Source of the DNA: Candidatus Jettenia sp.
GTDB taxonomy: Bacteria > Planctomycetota > Brocadiia > Brocadiales > Brocadiaceae
Direction: 5' to 3'
Assembly: GCA_021650895.1 (NCBI GenBank)
Contig: CP091278.1
Span: forward strand, 62,001-126,000
Length of the DNA: 64,000 nt
Below the pieces are notes generated by a model, which saw only the letters and a program-made list of their open reading frames with translations, ran no database searches and was not told where the DNA came from. Made by a program: the position numbers and the translations under genes. Of the stretch, positions 17,070-25,374 are shown piece after piece (positions within the stretch are counted from its first letter, which is position 1; the number at the start of each line of letters is the position of its first letter).

Positions 17070-19508
17070 GTGGATAGATACATTTGTGTGCATGGACATT
17101 TTTATCAACCGCCAAGAGAAAACCCGTGGCTTGAGGCTATAGAGATACAGGACTCAGCGTATCCCTATCATGATTGGAATGAAAGGGTAAATGCCGAGTG
17201 CTATGCCCCTAATACCGCATCACGGGTAAGGGATGGAGACGGGCGTATACTCGATATTGTTAATAACTATGCCAAAATAAGTTTTAACTTTGGACCAACG
17301 GTTCTCTCATGGATGAAGGCATATTCTCCGGAAATTTATCAGGCCATACTGGATGCCGACCGTCTGAGCATGGAGTATCGGTCTGGCCATGGAAATGCGC
17401 TTGCACAGGCATACAATCACGTAATAATGCCTCTTGCTAATAGCCGTGACAAGCGTACCCAAATTATATGGGGAATAAAAGACTTTGAGCACAGGTTCAA
17501 TCGATTCCCTGAAGGGATGTGGCTTCCGGAGACAGCGGTGAATATGGAAACCCTTGAGCTTCTTGCTGAATTTGGAATAAAATTTACTATTCTTGCGCCT
17601 CATCAGGCAGCAAGGGTGAAGAATGATACAGGAAAATGGGAAGATGTCAGCGGGGGAAGGATTGATCCGACCATGGCTTATCGTTGCAGATTGCTGTCAG
17701 GCAGTATCATAAATATCTTTTTTTACGATGGTCCTATATCGCATGCCGTAGCTTTTGAAAAACTCCTGCATAGGGGAGAAAATTTTGCAATCCGGCTTTT
17801 AGGCGGTTTTTCTGATCTCAGACAATGGCCTCAGATATTAAATATTGCTACGGATGGGGAAACGTACGGGCATCATCATAGATTTGGTGAAATGGCCCTT
17901 GCATTTGCCCTTAATTATATAGAGACAAAAAATTTAGCAAAATTAACCAATTACGGCGAATATCTCGAAAAATATCCGCCGACTCATGAGGTGGAAATTA
18001 TTGAAAATACCTCATGGAGTTGTGCTCGCGGAATAGAACGATGGAGAAGCAACTGTGGTTGTAATTCCGGAGGACATCCCGGATGGAGCCAGGAGTGGCG
18101 GGCGCCACTGCGTGATTCGATGGATTGGCTGAGAGGACAGTTAGAGTTACGGTATGAAAATAGCGGAAAGGAATATTTGACCAGCCCATGGGAAGCCAGG
18201 AATGAATATATCGAGGTTATTCTTAACCGTTCTGAGAAAAACAGGAACAGGTTTTTTGAAAGACATGCCGTAAGAAATCTCAATGATGATGAAAAGACAC
18301 TGGTGCTCAAACTCCTTGAGATCCAGAGACATGGGATGTTGATGTACACAAGCTGTGGATGGTTTTTTGATGAAATTTCAGGTATCGAAACCATACAAGT
18401 CATCCAGTATGCAGGCAGGGCCATCCAATTATCAGATGACATATTTCATGATGGCCTTAAAAATACCTTTTTGGAAAAACTTGCTGCAGCAAAGAGTAAC
18501 ATACCAGAATATAAGAACGGAGCGTACCTGTATGAGAAATTTGTTGAGCCAGTCGTAATAGACCTCAAGAAAGTCGGTGTGCATTATGCCATCAGTTCGC
18601 TTTTTGAGGACTATCCTGAAAACACGAGGATTTATTGTTATACGGTTACCAAAGGAGATTATAAGAGGATACAAGCAGGCAGATTTAAACTTGCTGTTGG
18701 CTGTATTCGTCTTATATCAGAGATAACGGGAGAAGGGGAATATATAATTTTCGGTGTTATACACCTTGGCGATCATGTTTTTCATGGGGGTGGGCACACC
18801 TTTGTTGGAGATGAGGCGTATCAATACATGAAGGAAGAAATAATTGCAGCATTTGAGAGAGGGGCATTTGCAAATATCATAAGGCTGATGGATAAATATT
18901 TTGGCATGCATAATTACTCCCTCAGAGAGTTATTCAAAGATGGTCAGCGTAAAATCCTGAACCTTATCATGAGCGCGACATTAGAAGAGTTTGAAACATC
19001 TTATCGTACGATGTATGAGAACAACAGTATTCTCATGGGGTTTTTAAAAGACACCGGAATGCCCGTGCCAAGGGTGTTTTATACGGCTGCAGAATTTACC
19101 CTTAACCATGATCTAAAAAAGGCGTTTGAAGAAAGACTGGATGCCGATAGGATACGGAGTATTGTTCATGAAATAAAGCGATGGAATGTGACGGTAGATT
19201 CTTCTGCCCTTGAATTCATAGTTCGTTGCAAGATTGAAAAGTTAATGGATGAATTATATAAGAATACACCGGATATATCCTTACTTCGGAAGATGGAGAA
19301 AAAGCTGCAGATACTTATCTTGCTACCCTTTGAGGTAAACCTCTGGTATGTACAGAATATTTATTACAAAATGGCAAAAACAGTCTACAGAGATTTCCTT
19401 CTCAGGACAAAATTTGATGAGAGGGATAAATCCTGCTGGGTGGAGGAGTTTAGGAAGATTGGACAAATCTTGTCTTTTAATACCGATATCGTGTTGCCGA
19501 AAGACTAG
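17070..19508 (+). CDS. GH57-family glycoside hydrolase with DUF3536
   Basis: An 812-residue protein of the GH57 superfamily, DUF3536-containing subgroup. GH57 signatures are visible: HGHFYQPP (residues 8-15, region 1), EGMWLPETAVN (near 150, region 2) and NIATDGETYGHHHRFG (near 260), with the likely catalytic aspartate. The region from ~450 to 790 is the DUF3536-type helical domain. GH57 enzymes are retaining alpha-glucanases, branching enzymes or 4-alpha-glucanotransferases; the exact activity of the DUF3536 subgroup is not established. The start is GTG at 17070, nine bases after AAGGAG. The position between glgB and treY implies a role in trimming or rearranging the same alpha-glucan. Confidence 0.85.
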   Translation: MDRYICVHGHFYQPPRENPWLEAIEIQDSAYPYHDWNERVNAECYAPNTASRVRDGDGRILDIVNNYAKISFNFGPTVLSWMKAYSPEIYQAILDADRLSMEYRSGHGNALAQAYNHVIMPLANSRDKRTQIIWGIKDFEHRFNRFPEGMWLPETAVNMETLELLAEFGIKFTILAPHQAARVKNDTGKWEDVSGGRIDPTMAYRCRLLSGSIINIFFYDGPISHAVAFEKLLHRGENFAIRLLGGFSDLRQWPQILNIATDGETYGHHHRFGEMALAFALNYIETKNLAKLTNYGEYLEKYPPTHEVEIIENTSWSCARGIERWRSNCGCNSGGHPGWSQEWRAPLRDSMDWLRGQLELRYENSGKEYLTSPWEARNEYIEVILNRSEKNRNRFFERHAVRNLNDDEKTLVLKLLEIQRHGMLMYTSCGWFFDEISGIETIQVIQYAGRAIQLSDDIFHDGLKNTFLEKLAAAKSNIPEYKNGAYLYEKFVEPVVIDLKKVGVHYAISSLFEDYPENTRIYCYTVTKGDYKRIQAGRFKLAVGCIRLISEITGEGEYIIFGVIHLGDHVFHGGGHTFVGDEAYQYMKEEIIAAFERGAFANIIRLMDKYFGMHNYSLRELFKDGQRKILNLIMSATLEEFETSYRTMYENNSILMGFLKDTGMPVPRVFYTAAEFTLNHDLKKAFEERLDADRIRSIVHEIKRWNVTVDSSALEFIVRCKIEKLMDELYKNTPDISLLRKMEKKLQILILLPFEVNLWYVQNIYYKMAKTVYRDFLLRTKFDERDKSCWVEEFRKIGQILSFNTDIVLPKD

Positions 19509-19547
19509 CGAGGCGAAGCCTCATATCGATAAAAATATTCTTGTAAC

Positions 19548-19622
19548 CTTGTAGTTTTTTGAAAAACAACCCCATAGGAATGAAACGTTTATAGAATTTT
19601 CGCAACCCTTATTAAAAATTTG
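19548..19622. repeat. Small dispersed repeat before treY
   Basis: GTTTTTTGAAAAACAACCCC followed by ATAGGAATGAAACGTTTATA is the reverse complement of sequence at about 28060-28110 and partly at 28318-28362. It is a further short dispersed family, distinct from the BIME-like one. The purine-rich stretch AAAGGTAAAGGTG follows, and treY begins about 60 bases later. Confidence 0.5.
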
Positions 19623-19680
19623 ACTCAAAGGTAAAGGTGAATTGTTGCTAAAGATTTTTAAGGTTTACGAGGAATAATGT

Positions 19681-22656
19681 ATGGAAACAGAAGGATTTTC
19701 TGCAATAAGAATACCCAGTGCTACCTATAGACTCCAGTTCAATGTACATTTCAAATTTACGGATGCCAGAAACATTATCTCTTACCTTCACGATCTCGGT
19801 ATCAGTGATATATATGCATCTCCTTATTTTAAGGCAAAAGAGGGCAGTCTCCATGGCTATGATATTGTTGATCATAATACCCTGAATCCAGAAGTTGGTA
19901 CCGAGGAGGAATACAACGGGATGATACAGGAACTCTGGAAATACGGGATGGGACAGATGCTTGACATCGTTCCAAATCATATGTGCATTGCCAGTAAGGA
20001 AAATATCTGGTGGATGGACATTCTTGAGAATGGCCCAAGTTCTCACTATGCAGATTTTTTCGATATACGTTGGGAGCCAGTAAAGAGAGAATTAAAAAAT
20101 AAGATACTTCTTCCTATTTTAGGCGACCAGTATGGAAAGATTCTTGAGGAACAGGAATTAAAACTCGCCTTTGAGACAGGTGCCTTCTTTATTTATTATT
20201 ACGATCATAAGCTTCCGGTAATGCCGAATACCTATAGAGAGATATTGCAATACCGCATCAATGAGCTGAAAAAACAGCTCTCTTCTGAAAATCCCCATTT
20301 TGTTGAACTCTTAAGTATTATTACTGCACTGAATCACCTGCCGCTTTATACCGAAAAGAACCCGGAAAAGATTGCTGAAAAGTACCGTGAAAAGGAGATT
20401 ATCAAGAGACGTCTCTGGGATCTCTATAGTGAGAGTCCTGAGGTTAAGGGATTTTTAGATGAAAATGTGAGGTTGTTTAATGGGATTAAAGGTGAGCCGA
20501 AAAGTTTTGATCTTCTCGATGATCTTCTAAATAAACAGGTATACAGACTCTCGCATTGGAGCGTGGCTACTGATGAGATAAATTACAGGAGATTTTTTGA
20601 CATTAATGACCTCGCAGCAATCAAGGTAGAAAATCCTGCTGTCTTTAGGGAAACACATAGATTGGTATTTAGACTCATAAAGGAAGGTAAGGTCACCGGC
20701 CTGAGGGTAGATCACCCCGATGGATTGTACAATCCTTTATTATATTTTCAGATGTTGCAGAGGCGTTGTTTTCTTTACACAAAGCTTGGCTCTATGAAAA
20801 ATGTTGAAGAAACCCCTGATGCAGAGGCAGCCATTTTAAAACAGTACGATGAACTATTGTTGTCGAATCCACAGGCAAAGCCCTTTTTTATTATTAGCGA
20901 GAAAATCCTTATTAAAGGAGAAAAGATGCCTGAAGATTGGCCTGTTTTTAGCACAACAGGCTATGTTTTTTTAATATCCCTCAATGGTATTTTTGTTGAA
21001 ACAGCGAACGCAAAGGCATTCGATACCCTCTACTCCAGAATCACGAAATCAAAAGGTAACTTTCAGGATATTGTGTATGAAAAAAAGAAGTTCATCATGG
21101 AGGTGTTTATGTCCAGCGAAGTAAATACCCTGGGCCATTTTTTGGACGAAATATCAGAAAAGAACAGGCATACCCGGGATTTTACCTTAAATAGTCTTAC
21201 CAGTATTATAAAAGAAACGATTGCTTTTTTCCCTGTATACAGAACCTATATAACGACACCGGAGGTAACTGAGAGAGATACCCGATATATAGAGCTTGCG
21301 ATAGCAAAGGCAAAGAGAAAGAATCCGATTATTAACGAATCGATCTATGATTTTCTTAAAGAAATTCTTATGCTCAAATATTTTAAAAATCTTGAAAACG
21401 ATGCTAAAAGGGAATGGGTTGATTTTGTGATGAGGTTTCAGCAGATCACAGGACCTGTTATGGCAAAAGGGCTTGAGGATACTGCCCTGTATGTTTATAA
21501 TCGCCTTGTCTCCCTCAATGAGGTAGGTGGGAACCCGGACAGATTTGGCACACCTTTAGAGACCTTTCACGGGCAGAATATAGAGACAAGTAAGCTTTGG
21601 CCCAATGCCCTTATTGCTACCTCTACTCACGATTCAAAGCGCAGTGAAGATGTAAGGGGAAGGATTAATGTCCTTTCAGAGATTCCTGATGAATGGAGAG
21701 AGTGCTTGATACGATGGAGGCGGCTCAATAAAAAAAAGATGGCTATCTCCGAAACTCAAATGGTACCGGATTCGAATGAAGAATACCTTCTGTACCAAAC
21801 CCTTCTTGGTGCATGGCCTGTTGAGCACATGAATACGTCCGAGTACGAGATATTTATGAAACGGATTAAGGATTATACTTTAAAGGCATTACGGGAGGCA
21901 AAGGTCAATACAAGCTGGAAGAATCCCAACGTAACGTATGAGAATGCCGTAATGGATTTTATAGAAGCTATCCTGAAGGATGTCCGTGGTAATCTTTTTC
22001 TTAAAGATTTTCAACTGTTTCAGAAGAAGATTTCCCATTACGGTATGTACAATTCCCTCTCACAAACGCTGCTGAAGATGACTTCCCCTGGTATTCCTGA
22101 CTTCTATAATGGTACTGAAATATGGGATTTTAGTCTTGTTGACCCCGACAATCGAAGGCCCGTTGATTATAGTGTAAGGATGAACATACTCGAGGAATTG
22201 AAAAAGCAAGAATCAGAAATTTCTTTAGAGAAACTTGCAAGAGAATTAACGGTGAAGAGAGAAAATGGAAAAATAAAACTGTATGTAATATATAAAGCTT
22301 TAAACTACCGGAAAGAACAGAGAGAACTATTTGAAAGAGGGGAATACATCCCGATGACAGTAACAGGAGAGAAGAGTTACAATGTTTGTGCCTTCGCAAG
22401 ACGGTTTGAATCCAAAAATATTATCACCGTTGCCCCAAGATTTTTTACAAAACTTATTCCGCAAGTGGAGATGTTTCCATTTGGGAATGAGGTATGGAAA
22501 GATACTTGCATCGTAATACCTTTTGCTGAAACTGGGGCAAAATATCGTAATATTTTTACCGGGGAGATAGTAGCAGCAAAAGAACAACAGGGAACAATCC
22601 TCCCGCTTTCTGAAGTTTTTACCAATTTTCCCGTGGCGCTCATGGAAGGGGTATAG
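19681..22656 (+). CDS. treY: Malto-oligosyltrehalose synthase
   Basis: A 991-residue GH13_26 enzyme that isomerises the reducing-end alpha-1,4 bond of maltooligosaccharides to the alpha,alpha-1,1 bond of trehalose. Diagnostic segments are SATYRLQFN at the start, SPYFKAKEGSLHGYD, IVPNHM, D344 (GLRVDHPDGL), E407 (FIISEKILIKGE), KGLEDTALYVYNRL and D651 (STHDSKRSEDVR). The long insertions in the barrel and the ~990-residue length are family-typical. ATG at 19681 has only a weak purine-rich element (GAGGAATA) upstream. Together with TreZ it forms the TreYZ route from glucan to trehalose. The protein continues normally to its stop at 22656. Confidence 0.94.
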   Translation: METEGFSAIRIPSATYRLQFNVHFKFTDARNIISYLHDLGISDIYASPYFKAKEGSLHGYDIVDHNTLNPEVGTEEEYNGMIQELWKYGMGQMLDIVPNHMCIASKENIWWMDILENGPSSHYADFFDIRWEPVKRELKNKILLPILGDQYGKILEEQELKLAFETGAFFIYYYDHKLPVMPNTYREILQYRINELKKQLSSENPHFVELLSIITALNHLPLYTEKNPEKIAEKYREKEIIKRRLWDLYSESPEVKGFLDENVRLFNGIKGEPKSFDLLDDLLNKQVYRLSHWSVATDEINYRRFFDINDLAAIKVENPAVFRETHRLVFRLIKEGKVTGLRVDHPDGLYNPLLYFQMLQRRCFLYTKLGSMKNVEETPDAEAAILKQYDELLLSNPQAKPFFIISEKILIKGEKMPEDWPVFSTTGYVFLISLNGIFVETANAKAFDTLYSRITKSKGNFQDIVYEKKKFIMEVFMSSEVNTLGHFLDEISEKNRHTRDFTLNSLTSIIKETIAFFPVYRTYITTPEVTERDTRYIELAIAKAKRKNPIINESIYDFLKEILMLKYFKNLENDAKREWVDFVMRFQQITGPVMAKGLEDTALYVYNRLVSLNEVGGNPDRFGTPLETFHGQNIETSKLWPNALIATSTHDSKRSEDVRGRINVLSEIPDEWRECLIRWRRLNKKKMAISETQMVPDSNEEYLLYQTLLGAWPVEHMNTSEYEIFMKRIKDYTLKALREAKVNTSWKNPNVTYENAVMDFIEAILKDVRGNLFLKDFQLFQKKISHYGMYNSLSQTLLKMTSPGIPDFYNGTEIWDFSLVDPDNRRPVDYSVRMNILEELKKQESEISLEKLARELTVKRENGKIKLYVIYKALNYRKEQRELFERGEYIPMTVTGEKSYNVCAFARRFESKNIITVAPRFFTKLIPQVEMFPFGNEVWKDTCIVIPFAETGAKYRNIFTGEIVAAKEQQGTILPLSEVFTNFPVALMEGV

Positions 22657-24129
22657 ATTGGTACTTTTGGCGCGAAAATATTCCTCACTCAGACATTCTC
22701 CTGCAAGGGGCGAGGGAACTTTGGGGTTATCGGAAAACTCCTGAAAATTACTGCATATTAAATTAGGCCTTCGGCGACTTTTATTTTTAATCAAAAACGT
22801 AGGGCAAGGCTTTAGCCTTGCTTCCCCGCCTAAATATGTGCACGGGGATAGCAACCCTGAAGGGTTGCCCTACAGAATTGAAATTCCTATACGTTACATT
22901 AGGTTTTAAAAGGCAAAACTCAACGACTGTTCTTTTTTACCCACCCCTCAATCCCCTCCCGAGAGGGGACTTTTTGATTCCCCTCTTGGGAGCTTATCTT
23001 TACCCACAAGTCAGAGAGGTAAATTTGAGTATTGCGATAAGATGAAACAGGGTGGCACGGACAAACCATGTCCCCGTGCGTTTTGAACGGGGATATGGTT
23101 TGTCCGTGGTGTTCGAATACGCCCGTGGATAGGGAATATACCACACTGACAAACAGGGTTTGTCAGTGCCACCCAGGAATAGGCTTACAGAGAATAAAAA
23201 TTTCTCTAGAGATGCCCCCGACGAGACATCCCTTCATGGTATTCTAAAGATGTGGGTAATGATAAGTTTTAGAAAAGAGGGAAAGAAGGTAGGATTTTCT
23301 CTTGAGAAAAGTTTGCCTGATCAAACATATCAAACATATCAAACATTTCCCCCTTTTCTGAAGGGAGACTATGCATTTTCCCCTTTTCTAAAGCTAATCA
23401 AACATATCAAATATTTCCTCCTTTCTAAAGCATTCACCTTCTCCCCCTTTTCTAAAGGGGGATTAAGGGGGATTATGTTATTCTTCACCGTTTCCACATT
23501 TTAGCTTGATGCATACGGGAATGAACCCACCCCTAACCCCTCCCAAGAGGGGAATCAAAAAAGTCCCCCTCTCGGGAGGGGATTGAGGGTGGGTAAATCG
23601 GGAGGAGACCCTTAGTCCTATTCTGGAAGGGCAGAGGAGTAAGTAAAAAGAAAAGTCGTTGGGTTTTGTCTTTTACAACCTAACCTAATGTATAGGAATT
23701 TCAATTCTGTAGGGCAACCCTTCAGGGTTGCTCTCCCCATGTATATTCATGCGGGGAAGCAAGGCTAAAGCCTTGCCCTGCGTTTTGATTAAAAACAAAA
23801 GTCGCCTGCCTTATCCAAAAGATTGATACCGACATAGGCCAAGTAAGGAAAGAAACTAGTACAGTGTCAATATAATTCATGATAATATGGTTTGTATCGG
23901 TTCAACTGCATGGGGCTGTGTCATTGCGAGGGTATTGTCCGAAGCAATCTCCTGGATATTTCAAAAGAGATTGCTTCGGGAAAATACCCCTCGCAATGAC
24001 ACATACGAGAGAGTCTATTATGGTAAATTAAGTTGACAGTGTACTACATAGTTAGTTTGAAATTCCTATACATCAAGTAGGGGCAGGTTTAAAACCTGCC
24101 CCTACAACAAACATTGAAATTCCTAACCG
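22657..24129. repeat. Intergenic repeat block after treY (copy 1 of a ~1 kb duplication)
   Basis: No gene is supported. From 22992 to 24046 the sequence closely matches 39080-40066. It includes a GGTGGCACGGACAAACCATG hairpin with its complement (about 23050-23120), a CACTGACAAACAGGGTTTG hairpin (about 23145-23170), CCCCCTTTTCTAAAGGGGG arms (about 23340-23475), opposed CCCACCCCTAACCCCTCCC arms (about 23525-23598), a BIME-like composite (23688-23792), the MITE (23857-24046) and a GTAGGGGCAGGTTTAAAACC palindrome (24077-24105). An additional BIME composite lies at 22795-22890. Confidence 0.8.
23857..24046. mobile_element. MITE family 1, copy B
   Basis: A 190-bp element with ends TAGTACAGTGTCAA and TTGACAGTGTACTA and an internal ~65-bp hairpin (GAGGGTATTGTCCGAAGC against GCTTCGGGAAAATACCCCTC). 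The left flank (GACATAGGCCAAGTAAGGAA) is shared with copy C; the right flank (TTTGAAATTCCTATACATCA) is shared with copy A. No coding capacity. Confidence 0.85.
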
Positions 24130-25374
24130 TTACATCGAATTACTTTTGCCCATGCGTCTTATACGCTTGTTTGATGATGGGGCGTTATCAGAGGGTAGTT
24201 TCCTGAGTGCATTATTGATAATGCCATAGCGAACGAGAGAACGGGCATATTTCACATCAGTGTTTGACCTGTCATAATAGCTGATATGCACAAAACCATT
24301 GGTATCAACCTTGAGAGAGGTACACTCACCTACTCGTCCGGCACTATCCACAATCTTCTTTGTCCACAGACCAGAGGTATTATTAGCATATTTAAGATTC
24401 CGGTTTGTCCGGTCATAATAACTGATATGGACATTATCAAATGCGTCAACTGCCAGAGAGGTGTACAGACCGACGGATACTCCGGAATAAGCATCTACTG
24501 TTTTACTAATCCACGGACCATCCATATTATTGGCATACATAAGCCGCTCATTACTGACATCATAATAGCTGATATGCACACTATCAAATGAATCTATGCC
24601 TATGGAAGAATATTGCCCTACATTTGCATCATAGGTACCTCTATCTACTATTTCAGTAGACCATGCAGCATTCTCATAGAGGGCATGCTTGAGATCACCG
24701 TTGGTAAGATTGTAATAACTGATATGCACGTTATCCATGGAATCGATCGCCAGAGAAGTAAAAAGGCCTACGTCATCGATACTATCAACGGTTGTTATTG
24801 TCCATGAGGCAGGATTCAGAGGCGTACTGGTAGAGGCACATTTGAGATTCCTATTGGTAGCATCGTAATAGCTGATGTATACCTTCCCCGTTGAGTCTAA
24901 TGCTATAGAAGTATATAAACCAATATTGCCCGTACTATCCACCGTAGAGATGGACCACGAACTGGCTGTATCATTGGTAGCAAATTTAAGATTACCATTC
25001 ATTTGATCATAATAACTTACGTACATTTTAGTGTTCGATTTTTTCATTGCCATAGCGGTATATTTGCCTACCAATCCTGCGCTCTCTATTGTTTTCTTTG
25101 ACCATGATCCGGAAGATGTGTTATATACGTATTTAAGGTCTCTGCTAGTAGCATTATAATAGTTGATATATGCCTTATTGGTAGTACTCAATCCCAGAGA
25201 GGTGAAAGGTCCTTCAGAGTAGCTGCCTCCCATGCCGGCAATATACCAGGTATTCCGTGATAAGTTACTGTCAAGACGGGATACAGAGACATCATACCCT
25301 CCATTGTGAGAGGGATCATAAGCGCCAGGAGTAGTAGGGAGGTCTGTCGTTGCATCAGAGGTATATCCTGTCAC
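24130..25374 (-). CDS. C-terminal part of the SBBP propeller protein (frame-shifted)
   Basis: 414 codons from a GTG (25372-25374) that overlaps the stop of the upstream part by four bases (GTGA). The first ~30 residues complete the seventh SBBP repeat (TSDATTDLPTTPGAYDPSHN). The rest consists of about eight repeats of ~45 residues with the core VHISYYDxTNxxLKYA, a second propeller-like blade type. The C-terminus is basic (SNKRIRRMGKSNS). It has no signal peptide of its own, and homology clearly continues across the junction. It is therefore most likely the second half of one exported protein, separated by a one-base deletion, unless re-initiation at the GTG makes it separately. Confidence 0.75.
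   Translation of the reverse strand: MTGYTSDATTDLPTTPGAYDPSHNGGYDVSVSRLDSNLSRNTWYIAGMGGSYSEGPFTSLGLSTTNKAYINYYNATSRDLKYVYNTSSGSWSKKTIESAGLVGKYTAMAMKKSNTKMYVSYYDQMNGNLKFATNDTASSWSISTVDSTGNIGLYTSIALDSTGKVYISYYDATNRNLKCASTSTPLNPASWTITTVDSIDDVGLFTSLAIDSMDNVHISYYNLTNGDLKHALYENAAWSTEIVDRGTYDANVGQYSSIGIDSFDSVHISYYDVSNERLMYANNMDGPWISKTVDAYSGVSVGLYTSLAVDAFDNVHISYYDRTNRNLKYANNTSGLWTKKIVDSAGRVGECTSLKVDTNGFVHISYYDRSNTDVKYARSLVRYGIINNALRKLPSDNAPSSNKRIRRMGKSNSM

Noticed and set aside
23325-23480. Short spaced repeats (TCAAACATATCAAACATATC and CCCCCTTTTCTAAAGG) resembling a CRISPR start
   Set aside because: Unequal spacing, no unique spacers of constant size and no cas genes; they are hairpin modules and a local AT-rich slippage repeat.
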